Below are positions 25,412-33,499 of a stretch of DNA of 64,000 nt, in pieces. Source of the DNA: Pantoea alhagi (GTDB lineage: Bacteria > Pseudomonadota > Gammaproteobacteria > Enterobacterales > Enterobacteriaceae). The DNA lies in the NCBI RefSeq assembly GCF_002101395.1, contig NZ_CP019706.1, forward strand, positions 4,175,971 to 4,239,970. The letters run 5' to 3'. The notes under the pieces were generated by a model. That model did not search any database. It was not told the origin of the DNA and was given only the letters and a program-made list of their open reading frames with translations. The number at the start of each line of letters is the position of its first letter. Position 1 is the stretch's first letter. The translations under genes and the position numbers were made by a program.

Positions 25412-25431
25412 AACTACTAAATTTAGTAGTT
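25412..25431. promoter_or_regulatory. lux-box-like perfect 20-bp palindrome
   Basis: AACTACTAAATTTAGTAGTT is a perfect inverted repeat that fits the LuxR-site pattern NNCT-N12-AGNN. Its ACTAC/GTAGT arms also match the phz box of Pseudomonas as I recall it. It lies between sdiA and luxI, about 100 bp before the luxI start, where it could overlap a luxI -35 region. Confidence 0.8.
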
Positions 25432-25441
25432 GCGCTAGCGC

Positions 25442-26164
25442 TCACAATAAACCCATTGCTGCTGCATAGCTGGCTACCTGGGTTTTATTCGGTGCATTGA
25501 ATCGTTTCTGCAAATTTTTTTGATGAAAATTTACCGTATGGGGCGAGATAGCCAGAATCAGTGAAATTTCTACAGCCGTTTTGCCCTCCGCTGTCCATTT
25601 TAATATTTCCAGTTCACGCTGGCTTAAGGTTATATCTAAAATGCGCATTGAAACATCGTCTAAACGCTGTAAAGTTTGTAATGACAGATCCAAAAGATAC
25701 TGTAGTCTTAATTGTTGTTCCGGCTGTAATGTCAACATATTCAGCGCCTTTTTAGAAGACGCAGATAATATACCGAGCGCTCGATTAAGCGCCATAAGCG
25801 AACAGGAAACGCCTGAAGTCAGCCCATGGGCTTTTGCCTCTTGCCAGAATAATTTCGTGCATTCTGATAGGGCATCTTGCCACAGTATAAATTTTCCCGG
25901 CAGTTGGCAAAGATCAAGAATAGGATCGATTGCATAATAATTTTCATTTTCGTATTGCTTTACCCAACTCTTTGGATAGGTAGTAAAAAGAAACGTTTTA
26001 GGGCGCGTAAAGGGAACAGGATGGCGGATAAGTAAAGCAAAATGCTCCAATCCCAACGCTTTAACCTGCTGCTGTAATATATCCGTTAGCTCATCAGTGT
26101 TATTCAGTAAAAAAAACAGTGCCTCGACCTCCTTGCGCCAGGCGAAGTAATCATCGAACGTCAT
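25442..26164 (-). CDS. sdiA: LuxR-family AHL receptor SdiA
   Basis: 240 residues, the same length as E. coli SdiA. The N-terminal autoinducer-binding domain keeps RHPVPFTRPK, the aromatic/acidic pocket residues in SWVKQYENENYYAIDPILD, and AHGLTSGVS. The C-terminal LuxR helix-turn-helix (LSQRELEILKWTAEGKTAVE, then HTVNFHQKNLQKRFNAPNKT) is strongly conserved. The position near uvrY and yecF is the E. coli sdiA location. Unlike E. coli, a complete luxI-type gene follows. The start ATG at 26164 is preceded by a weak ribosome site. Confidence 0.94.
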   Translation of the reverse strand: MTFDDYFAWRKEVEALFFLLNNTDELTDILQQQVKALGLEHFALLIRHPVPFTRPKTFLFTTYPKSWVKQYENENYYAIDPILDLCQLPGKFILWQDALSECTKLFWQEAKAHGLTSGVSCSLMALNRALGILSASSKKALNMLTLQPEQQLRLQYLLDLSLQTLQRLDDVSMRILDITLSQRELEILKWTAEGKTAVEISLILAISPHTVNFHQKNLQKRFNAPNKTQVASYAAAMGLL

Positions 26165-26779
26165 TAAAGCCTCACCGGTACGCGAAGGCTACTCGCGCCA
26201 TGGTTTAAGTCAAACTGCCACCGATGTAACAAAAAATTAAATGCTCTCGAAAAATTATTTTAATTATATTGGCTTAAGCGGTTGCGGATAAGATCGCGCT
26301 GCATTTATGATACGTTAAGAAAATGTGATATAATTGCTTAAGTTACACGCTTTGAACCCTTATAATTTAGTAAAGTTATATTTATCAATCTTGCGCAAGC
26401 GCAATACTTTGTGCATAAAGACAAGAATAAGATTTTTCTTAAAACTATTCAATCCCCTTGCAATTTAAGCTACGTTGATATGAAAAATCGTGCTGAAACG
26501 GCAATTCTTTTCATAAGAAAAAAGCGACAATAATATTCTTTTGAAACAGTGTCATAGCAAAACTCATAACCCAGGCTGATTGTTAACACCGTAATTATTT
26601 TAAAATCTCTGCTTTTACTTAAGCTCTTCTTAATTCATCACTAATAATCTTTTATAAAAAATTGCCTGATCTCTATTAAATGCCGCTAACCTTTTTCGTA
26701 AGGCTTTATACCATTAGATACCATAGAAAAAGCGTTAAATAGTCCGTTTTTCAAATAATTCTTTATAGACAGCAGCCAG
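26165..26779. other. A+T-rich 615-bp region upstream of sdiA
   Basis: No gene supported in either strand. It is clearly richer in A+T than its surroundings. A palindrome TTGCGC-AA-GCGCAA lies at 26391-26404. The region should contain the sdiA promoter (minus strand) and the 3' trailer of the extensin-like gene. A possible H-NS target given composition. Confidence 0.45.
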
Positions 26780-27478
26780 TTAGCGACAAAGCATGTAGCC
26801 CCGCATTCCTAAATGGAAATGACTGGCATGCGCCGCGTTATAATTTGGCCCCAGCGCGTTGCCAAACCAGGTGCAGCTACTGTCGAACCAGCGATGCAGA
26901 AGCGCCGACGCTTCGCCCGTTCTGTGCCAGTCTCTTCCCACGCTGATTCGCGTACCGTTTGCCAGGCGAAACGCCGTTATATCCCATGCATCAGCGGTCG
27001 CATGTTCACTCAACCTGCCCTGCGCGCGGTGATAAATATTGCGGCAGGCGTAGCTTCCTACATGCTCAATACGTTCCAACGGCGATTTCAGTGGGCTTGT
27101 TAGCGCTATTTGATTTGCCTGAATCACAAACATTGTACTGCTTACCGCCAGCGGACAGCTGGCCAAAAAACTGCTGCTCAGCGTTATCCTGGCAAACCGC
27201 TGTATCCGAATCGGCTTTTCCAGCGGGCAGGCTCCCTTCATCGCAGGAGGCTGAGTAAAGCTGATAAATCCCGCCTCACGGGCACGCTGCAACACCGACA
27301 GACAGGCCGCAGGATCATTGCGCAGGCGCTGAAGCTTATAGCGCGTAATCGGCCCTGGCGCATCGGTGACCTCCAGCGGCCTGAAGGGATCCCAGTGCGA
27401 TGGCAGATGGCGCTGTAGCCAGGGCATGCCTGCCAGCGCGGCCAGAATAATAATCAGCACTATCGCCATGGTTTTCAC
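26780..27478 (-). CDS. Extensin-like C-terminal domain protein
   Basis: 232 residues: an N-terminal signal anchor (MAIVLIIILAALAGMPWL), then the bacterial extensin-like_C domain with YACRNIYHRAQGRLSEHATADAWDIT, DWH, and the C-terminal C-TWFGNALGPNYNAAHASHFHLG. The conserved His/Asp set (SEHATADAWD, HASHFHLG) looks like a zinc-dependent peptidase of the D-Ala-D-Ala carboxypeptidase kind, so a role at peptidoglycan is plausible but unproved. It is periplasmic or anchored. It stands alone, divergent from cycA. Confidence 0.8.
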   Translation of the reverse strand: MKTMAIVLIIILAALAGMPWLQRHLPSHWDPFRPLEVTDAPGPITRYKLQRLRNDPAACLSVLQRAREAGFISFTQPPAMKGACPLEKPIRIQRFARITLSSSFLASCPLAVSSTMFVIQANQIALTSPLKSPLERIEHVGSYACRNIYHRAQGRLSEHATADAWDITAFRLANGTRISVGRDWHRTGEASALLHRWFDSSCTWFGNALGPNYNAAHASHFHLGMRGYMLCR

Positions 27479-27773
27479 CCGCCCTTCCCCCGATTAGCCG
27501 CTACGCTTGCCTGTTAATTGTAGCCTGTGGCCCGGTTTTTACCGGGAAAGTTACGCATTCTGTGGTTTTTTGCAGCAGCACTGCATAAAAGTTGCACCTT
27601 TTCGCGGTTTGTAAATAAATGATGCCAACTTCGGGCCTCTAATTCTGCAGGATTGGCAAAAACCATTAGCTGATAATCGGTTAATTACACTATCTTATGC
27701 CAACTTACCTGCCGGTAAGCCTGATAAATATCGGCCAGCAGAGCCGCACGACATCACAGACAGGAACCACTTC

Positions 27774-29174
27774 ATGACAGATCAAACCAAAGATACGCTG
27801 CAAAACGCAGAAAGCCCGGATAAGCTCCGGCGTAGTCTTCATAACCGTCATATTCAGCTGATTGCTATTGGCGGTGCCATCGGAACCGGCCTGTTTATGG
27901 GGTCTGGTAAAACCATCAGTCTGGCGGGACCGTCGATCATTTTTGTCTATATGATCATCGGTTTTATGCTGTTCTTTGTGATGCGCGCGATGGGCGAGCT
28001 ATTGCTTTCCAATCTTGAATATAAATCTTTCAGTGATTTCGCCGCTGACCTGCTTGGCCCGTGGGCCGGTTATTTTACCGGATGGACCTACTGGTTCTGC
28101 TGGGTGGTTACCGGCATAGCCGACGTGGTCGCCATCAGTTCCTATTTCCAGCTCTGGTTCCCTGATTTCTCCATCTGGATGAGCGCCCTGCTTTGTGTTG
28201 TGGCCTTTCTGGCGCTTAACATTGTTACGGTTAAGCTGTTTGGTGAGCTGGAGTTCTGGTTTGCCATTATCAAAATCGTGGCTATCGTTGCGTTGATTGT
28301 TACCGGCATTGTTCTGGTGGCGATGCATTATCCTTCTCCGGGCGGCGGTACGGCTTCGCTGTCAAATATCTGGAATGAAGGCGGTATGTTCCCGAAAGGA
28401 TTAAGCGGCTTCTTTGCCGGTTTCCAGATTGCCGTGTTTGCTTTTGTTGGCATTGAACTGGTGGGCACCGCCGCAGCTGAAACGCACGACCCGCATAAGG
28501 TATTGCCGCGTGCAATTAATGCCATTCCGATTCGCGTTATTATGTTTTATGTGCTGGCGCTGATGGTGATTATGGCGGTAACGCCCTGGACGCACGTAGT
28601 AGCCGACCGCAGTCCGTTTGTAGAAATGTTTATGCTGATTGGCCTGCCGGCGGCGGCCAGCATCGTGAACTTTGTGGTATTAACCTCTGCCGCCTCCTCG
28701 GCTAACAGTGGCATTTTCTCCACCAGCCGGATGCTCTACGGTCTGGCGGAACAGGGTGTAGCGCATCGCGCCTTTGGCCGTCTCTCAGCACGCGCGGTAC
28801 CAACTGCCGGTCTGCTTTTCTCCTGCCTCTGTCTGCTAATTGGCGTGGCGCTGATTTACCTGATCCCGAATGTCATGACCGTGTTTACCATGGTCACTAC
28901 CGTTTCGGCCATTCTTTTTATGTTTGTCTGGAGCATCATCCTCTGCTCTTACCTCGCCTATCGTAAAAAATATCCGCAGCGTCATCAGCAGTCGCGCTTT
29001 AAAATGCCGCTGGGCACGCTGATGTGCTGGGTATGTATGGCTTTCTTCGTGTTTGTCATTGTTCTGCTGACGCTACAGGAAGATACGCGCCAGGCGCTGA
29101 TGGTTACGCCGCTGTGGTTTATTCTGCTGGGCATCGGCTGGTGGCTGCGTAGCCGTAAGGCAGCGGTGCGTTAA
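27774..29174 (+). CDS. cycA: D-serine/D-alanine/glycine:H+ symporter CycA
   Basis: 466 residues (E. coli CycA 470), twelve membrane segments of the amino acid-polyamine-organocation type. The NRHIQLIAIGGAIGTGLFMG segment in helix 1 and EYKSFSDFAADLLGPWAGY match CycA almost residue for residue. It imports D-serine, D-alanine, glycine and D-cycloserine. ATG at 27774 follows CAGGAAC. It is a single gene with a long leader (about 295 bases to the divergent extensin-like gene), where a GcvB target would be expected by analogy with E. coli, though I cannot verify a pairing site. Confidence 0.95.
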   Translation: MTDQTKDTLQNAESPDKLRRSLHNRHIQLIAIGGAIGTGLFMGSGKTISLAGPSIIFVYMIIGFMLFFVMRAMGELLLSNLEYKSFSDFAADLLGPWAGYFTGWTYWFCWVVTGIADVVAISSYFQLWFPDFSIWMSALLCVVAFLALNIVTVKLFGELEFWFAIIKIVAIVALIVTGIVLVAMHYPSPGGGTASLSNIWNEGGMFPKGLSGFFAGFQIAVFAFVGIELVGTAAAETHDPHKVLPRAINAIPIRVIMFYVLALMVIMAVTPWTHVVADRSPFVEMFMLIGLPAAASIVNFVVLTSAASSANSGIFSTSRMLYGLAEQGVAHRAFGRLSARAVPTAGLLFSCLCLLIGVALIYLIPNVMTVFTMVTTVSAILFMFVWSIILCSYLAYRKKYPQRHQQSRFKMPLGTLMCWVCMAFFVFVIVLLTLQEDTRQALMVTPLWFILLGIGWWLRSRKAAVR

Positions 29175-29224
29175 CAGCGGCCTGTTGCCGGAGTGACGTT
29201 CTGATACTGACAGCTTGTCAGCTC

Positions 29225-29251
29225 AGGGGCGAACGCAGGTTCGCCCCTTTT
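29225..29251. terminator. Bidirectional terminator cycA / DUF457 gene
   Basis: AGGGGCGAAC-gcag-GTTCGCCCCT forms a ten-pair stem with T's after it on the plus strand; it separates two convergent genes. Confidence 0.85.
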
Positions 29252-29253
29252 CG

Positions 29254-30219
29254 TTACAGACGCTGACGAAAGTGCCGCCACGTTTGCGCCAGTGAGGGTC
29301 TTGACGAAGCAAGCCGTGAAGGATGAAGATTACGCGCCTGCGGAGCGCCCAGATCAAAAGTAAAGGTGAAATCTGGCGCTTCGCCCATACGCAAATCACT
29401 GATAAACAGTTTGCCGTCGCGCTGCTGCATGGCAAAAAAACCATGGCTAAACCAGGCGACACGCTCAACATGCGGATCTCCTTTCAACTGTTGGTAGAGC
29501 GCAGCGCCACGATCGTGCATGCTGAGCTGCAGCGGACGATGTGGCGCCAGCAGCGACCAGTAGCCCTCGTAGTAGCGCTCGGGCGTGACGGCGACCACGC
29601 GCCATACCAGCGTATTAAAAGCGGTGGGCGTCACCAGTAAATGAGGCTTAACGCCCAGCTGATGCGCCACCTGCGGCGCCACCTGATAAAGCGCAATCCC
29701 CTGCGCCGCCATGCTCCATAACAGATAGCCTGTACTGAGCGCCAAACCGGCGCGGCTCCAGCGCGGTTCGCGACGCCACAGGGCAACGATCAGGCAAATT
29801 ATCAGCGGCAGCGTATACAGCGGATCGACAATATAAATGCTGCCAATAGCCCAGGGGTAATCGGTAAAGGGCAGCCCCAGCTGGGTGCCATATACGGTCA
29901 TCAGATCGAGCAACGGATGGGTGATCAACGCCAGCCAGACGGCAGGCCACCACTGGATCCACTGAAAGCGCTGTTTGACCACGCCGGCAAGCAGCCACGC
30001 CAGCAACGGTGAAAGCAACGTTAACCAGACCAGCGCATGGCTTTCGGTGCGATGCAGAGTCATATTGCGGATTGCATCACCGTGATCGAGAAAAACATCC
30101 AGATCGGGCAAGGTGCCGCAAAATCCGCCCACCAGCGCCGACTTCCAGAGCGGCGCTTTGCGCCCCATGACCGCCATGCCCACCGAGGCGCCCAAAACCA
30201 ATTGCGAAACAGAATCCAT
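29254..30219 (-). CDS. Membrane-bound metal-dependent hydrolase, YdjM/YbcI (DUF457) family
   Basis: 321 residues. The N-terminal half has four to five membrane segments with the family's His/Asp set: LPDLDVFLDHG, HRTESHALVW, ITHPLLDLMTVYGT and YIVDPLYTLPL, which probably bind a metal. The C-terminal 140 residues are soluble. The reaction is unknown. In E. coli ydjM is SOS-controlled, but I see no LexA box upstream here. It is convergent with cycA, and the rutR stop lies about 80 bases upstream on the same strand. Confidence 0.82.
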   Translation of the reverse strand: MDSVSQLVLGASVGMAVMGRKAPLWKSALVGGFCGTLPDLDVFLDHGDAIRNMTLHRTESHALVWLTLLSPLLAWLLAGVVKQRFQWIQWWPAVWLALITHPLLDLMTVYGTQLGLPFTDYPWAIGSIYIVDPLYTLPLIICLIVALWRREPRWSRAGLALSTGYLLWSMAAQGIALYQVAPQVAHQLGVKPHLLVTPTAFNTLVWRVVAVTPERYYEGYWSLLAPHRPLQLSMHDRGAALYQQLKGDPHVERVAWFSHGFFAMQQRDGKLFISDLRMGEAPDFTFTFDLGAPQARNLHPSRLASSRPSLAQTWRHFRQRL

Positions 30220-30299
30220 GCTTGCTCCTGGGTTGCAATCTAACGCTATAAGCCTGGCGCAATTCTGTTTCGCTGAAGGTAAAGTTTTTTAATCGCCTC

Positions 30300-30935
30300 T
30301 CAGCGCACGCGAATGCCTTCAATCACCATATGCTGCACGTTGCGCACCGCCTGGTTAAAAAACTCTTCGTCATTCAGCGTCTGGCCGGTTATCGCCTCTA
30401 CCTGAACGGCAAAATCCGCATAGTGTTGCGTGGTGGCCCACAGCATAAACACCAAATGCTGCGGCTCTACCGGTGCCAGCCGCTTTTGCGCCACCCAGTT
30501 TTCAATCACCTGCGATTTTTCATCTATCAACGCCTTAAGGTCGCTCTCAAGCTCGGCTTTCAGCAGCGGCGCGCCCTGCAGCATTTCCAGACAGAACAGT
30601 CGTGAAGCCTGAGGATGATCGCGCGATACCTCCATTTTCAGCTGGATATAGTGGCGAATCGCTGCCAGCGGCTCGTGATCTTCACGCAGCGCACGCAGCG
30701 GCGCTAACCAGACATCAAGGATCTCTTTCAGTACCGCGATATAGAGCGCTTCTTTAGAGGGAAAATAGTAAAGCAAATTGGTTTTTGATATACCGGCGCG
30801 CTCGGCCACTTTATCGAGGCGGGTGCCATGCATACCAAACTGCGAGAAGTATTCCAGCGCCGCGTCAAGTATGGCTGAACGCTTTGCCGCTGCCGCCTGT
30901 GAACGGCGTGTTGGTGTCTTATTTACCACTTTCAC
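30300..30935 (-). CDS. rutR: TetR-family regulator RutR
   Basis: 211 residues from GTG at 30935, which has AAGGA five bases upstream (a TTG at 30956 is less likely). N-terminal TetR helix-turn-helix (ILDAALEYFSQFGMHGTRLDKVAERAGISKTNLLYYFPSKEAL) and a ligand domain closely like E. coli RutR (212 aa). RutR binds uracil or thymine and represses rutABCDEFG while affecting carAB and other genes. It is divergent from rutA, and a RutR site lies between them at 31066-31081. Confidence 0.95.
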   Translation of the reverse strand: MKVVNKTPTRRSQAAAAKRSAILDAALEYFSQFGMHGTRLDKVAERAGISKTNLLYYFPSKEALYIAVLKEILDVWLAPLRALREDHEPLAAIRHYIQLKMEVSRDHPQASRLFCLEMLQGAPLLKAELESDLKALIDEKSQVIENWVAQKRLAPVEPQHLVFMLWATTQHYADFAVQVEAITGQTLNDEEFFNQAVRNVQHMVIEGIRVR

Positions 30936-31065
30936 CCTGATCCTTTTTCTGAACAATGCCCGCGCTGCATCTTAGCAGCTGGTCAGTTGAGTTAAGAAGT
31001 AATTAACCGATCTCGTTATCCGCTGATAGCGGATAGTGCCTTGCCTGATTTCTGTGCAGCAGGTT

Positions 31066-31081
31066 TTGACCAAATGGTCTG
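31066..31081. promoter_or_regulatory. RutR-binding site
   Basis: TTGACCA-AA-TGGTCTG matches the RutR consensus TTGACCANNTGGTCAA at every defined position but the last two. It lies in the rutR/rutA gap, about 75 bp upstream of the sigma-54 promoter. Confidence 0.85.
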
Positions 31082-31154
31082 TTTTAGCGCATCGCCTGAC
31101 GGCTCCTGCTGCTGTGCCTGTAAATTTCATTGTTATATCAATCGGATAAGAATT

Positions 31155-31170
31155 TGGCACACCTCTTGCT
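31155..31170 (+). promoter_or_regulatory. Sigma-54 promoter of the rut operon
   Basis: TGGCACACCTCTTGCT matches the sigma-54 consensus TGGCAC-R-N4-TTGC-W completely, with GG at 31156-31157 and GC at 31168-31169. Transcription would start near 31181, giving a 75-base leader to rutA. It fits the known NtrC control of rut under nitrogen limitation; I could not define NtrC sites by eye. Confidence 0.88.
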
Positions 31171-31255
31171 TTATTTGCCTTACGCGCCGCCGGAACAGGA
31201 AAGGCAGGAAGCCCCGCTGCGCACGTTGGTTAAACCACTTCCACGAGGGCTTCAT

Positions 31256-32347
31256 ATGAAAATTGGCGTTTTTATCCCGGTAGGTAATAACGGCTGGCTG
31301 ATTTCCAGTAATGCGCCGCAGTACATGCCGACCTTTGCGCTGAACAAAGCGATTGTGCAGAAAGCGGAGCATTACCATTTCGATTTTGCTTTATCGATGA
31401 TCAAGCTGCGCGGTTTTGGCGGAAAAACGGAGTTCTGGGATCATAACCTGGAGTCCTTCACGCTGATGGCGGCGCTGGCCGCTGTGACCACGCGTATCGA
31501 AATCTATGCCACCGCTGCCACTCTTACTCTGCCGCCCGCTATTGTGGCGCGCATGGCCGCGACGATCGACTCGGTTGCGGAAGGACGTTTTGGCGTTAAC
31601 CTGGTTACCGGCTGGCAGAAGCCAGAGTATGAACAGATGGGACTGTGGCCGGGCGATGACTATTTCTCGCGCCGTTACGACTATCTGACCGAATACGTTA
31701 CGGTGTTACGTGACCTCTGGGGCAGCGGCAAATCCGATTTGAAAGGCGAATTTTTTACCATGAATGACTGTCGCCTGAGTCCACGCCCGCAAAAAGCGAT
31801 GAAAGTGATCTGCGCCGGTCAAAGCGACGCCGGAATGGCCTTTTCCGCCCGGCACGCCGACTATAACTTCTGCTTTGGCAAAGGAGTAAATACTCCGGCC
31901 GCCTTTGCGCCAACGGCAGCCCGCATGAAAGCCGCTGCAGAGGCCGTCGGGCGCGACGTCGGTTCGTTTGTGCTGTTTATGATTATCGCCGATGAAACGG
32001 ACGAGGCAGCGCGCGCAAAATGGGAACATTACAAGGCAGGCGCGGATGAGGAAGCCCTGGCCTGGCTTACCACTCAAAGCCAGCAGGACAAACGTTCCGG
32101 CAGCGATACCAACGTGCGTCAGATGGCCGACCCCACCTCCGCAGTGAATATCAATATGGGTACGCTGGTGGGTTCGTATGCCAGCGTTGCGCGTATGCTG
32201 GATGAGGTCGCTGCCGTGGAGGGGACGCAGGGCGTGTTGTTGACCTTTGATGATTTTCTGCAGGGCATTGAGGCCTTTGGCGAGCGTATTCAGCCGTTGT
32301 TAGCCTGCCGGACACACGTTATCGCCGCAGCGCAGGAGGTAGCCTGA
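31256..32347 (+). CDS. rutA: Pyrimidine monooxygenase RutA
   Basis: 363 residues from ATG 31256 (MKIGVFIPVGNNGWLIS; ribosome site GAGGG); a longer open frame upstream overlaps the promoter region and is not translated sequence. A flavin-dependent luciferase-type monooxygenase that opens the uracil ring to ureidoacrylate peracid using FMNH2 from RutF. Signature parts: VTGWQKPEYEQMGLWPGDD, ICAGQSDAGMAFSARHADYNF. First gene of the operon; its TGA overlaps the rutB ATG by one base. Confidence 0.97.
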   Translation: MKIGVFIPVGNNGWLISSNAPQYMPTFALNKAIVQKAEHYHFDFALSMIKLRGFGGKTEFWDHNLESFTLMAALAAVTTRIEIYATAATLTLPPAIVARMAATIDSVAEGRFGVNLVTGWQKPEYEQMGLWPGDDYFSRRYDYLTEYVTVLRDLWGSGKSDLKGEFFTMNDCRLSPRPQKAMKVICAGQSDAGMAFSARHADYNFCFGKGVNTPAAFAPTAARMKAAAEAVGRDVGSFVLFMIIADETDEAARAKWEHYKAGADEEALAWLTTQSQQDKRSGSDTNVRQMADPTSAVNINMGTLVGSYASVARMLDEVAAVEGTQGVLLTFDDFLQGIEAFGERIQPLLACRTHVIAAAQEVA

Positions 32348-33078
32348 TGAACACGGTTATTTGCAACAGCGTCAGCCAGCAGGCGACCGTTACGCTGCCC
32401 GCCCGTCCTGAAAATATTGCTTTCCCGCCAGCGCAAACGGCACTGATTGTGGTGGATATGCAGAATGCCTACGCCACGCCTGGCGGCTACCTTGACCTGG
32501 CGGGCTTTGACGTTTCCGCCACCCAGCCGGTAATTGAAAATATCGCCGTCGCCGTGCAGGCCGCGCGCGCCGCCGGCATCCAGATTATCTGGTTTCAGAA
32601 TGGCTGGGACCCGCAGTACGTTGAAGCCGGGGATGCCGGCTCGCCTAATTACCATAAATCCAACGCATTAAAAACCATGCGCAAACAGCCGCAGCTACAG
32701 GGCAAACTGCTGGCCAAAGGCGGATGGGACTATGCGCTGGTGGACCGTCTTCAGCCGCAACCGGGCGATATTGTGCTGCCCAAGCCGCGCTATAGCGGCT
32801 TTTACCACACTCCGCTCGACGGCATGCTGCGCAGTCGCAACATCCGCCACCTGGTTTTCACCGGCATCGCCACCAATGTCTGTGTGGAATCGACGCTGCG
32901 CGACGGCTTTTTCCTGGAATATTTCGGCATCGTTCTGGAAGACGCGACTTATCAGGCAGGCCCACCTTTTGCCCAACAGGCAGCGATTTTTAACATTGAG
33001 ACTTTTTTCGGCTGGGTTTCCGATGTGAATACCTTTTGCGCCACGCTGGCTGAACCAGCGCTTAAGCGCCTGGCCTGA
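32347..33078 (+). CDS. rutB: Ureidoacrylate amidohydrolase RutB
   Basis: 243 residues, isochorismatase-like cysteine hydrolase. The catalytic triad is visible: Asp37 in LIVVDMQNAY, Lys146 in VLPKPRYSGF, and Cys179 in ATNVCVEST. It hydrolyses ureidoacrylate (peracid) to carbamate and aminoacrylate. Starts within the rutA stop (TGATG), so translation is coupled. A Ser/Thr-rich N-terminus is typical of RutB. Confidence 0.97.
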   Translation: MNTVICNSVSQQATVTLPARPENIAFPPAQTALIVVDMQNAYATPGGYLDLAGFDVSATQPVIENIAVAVQAARAAGIQIIWFQNGWDPQYVEAGDAGSPNYHKSNALKTMRKQPQLQGKLLAKGGWDYALVDRLQPQPGDIVLPKPRYSGFYHTPLDGMLRSRNIRHLVFTGIATNVCVESTLRDGFFLEYFGIVLEDATYQAGPPFAQQAAIFNIETFFGWVSDVNTFCATLAEPALKRLA

Positions 33079-33105
33079 ACCGTCGTCCCCACAGGAGCTA
33101 TCTTC

Positions 33106-33492
33106 ATGCCTAAACATGTGATTATTCCACCCGGCAGTGGAACACCTATCGCCCCTTTTGTGCCCGGCACGCTGGCGGACGGCGTGGTGTATGTCTCAGG
33201 TACGCTGCCCTTCGATCGCGAAAACAATGTGGTTCACGTGGGCGATCCCGCCGCGCAGACGCGTCACGTCCTGGAAACCATTAAAAGCGTGATCGAAACG
33301 GCGGGTGGCACCCTGGAAGATGTGACCTTTAATGCGATTTTCCTTACCGACTGGAGCCACTACGCCGCCATAAATCAGGCGTATGCCGAATACTTTCCGG
33401 GCGATAAACCGGCCCGTTTCTGTATTCAGTGCGGGCTGGTAAAGCCAGAGGCGCTGGTAGAAATCGCCTCCACTGCGCATATCGCTAAGTGA
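33106..33492 (+). CDS. rutC: Aminoacrylate peracid reductase/deaminase RutC (RidA family)
   Basis: 128 residues, YjgF/RidA fold: PFVPGTLADGVVYVSGTLPFD, HVLETIKSVIETAGGTLEDV, and the C-terminal CGLVKPEALVEIAS. The conserved substrate-binding Arg lies in the stretch PARFCIQCGL. It probably speeds deamination of 3-aminoacrylate to malonic semialdehyde. Third gene of the rut operon, 28 bases after rutB with an AGGAG site. Confidence 0.95.
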   Translation: MPKHVIIPPGSGTPIAPFVPGTLADGVVYVSGTLPFDRENNVVHVGDPAAQTRHVLETIKSVIETAGGTLEDVTFNAIFLTDWSHYAAINQAYAEYFPGDKPARFCIQCGLVKPEALVEIASTAHIAK

Positions 33493-33499
33493 GGCGCCA

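Noticed and set aside
29254..30322. LexA control of the YdjM-like gene
   Set aside because: E. coli ydjM is SOS-regulated, but no CTGT-N8-ACAG is visible upstream of 30219.
31130..31255. Longer N-terminal version of RutA
   Set aside because: It would run through the sigma-54 promoter; the conserved start MKIGVFIP has its own ribosome site at 31256.
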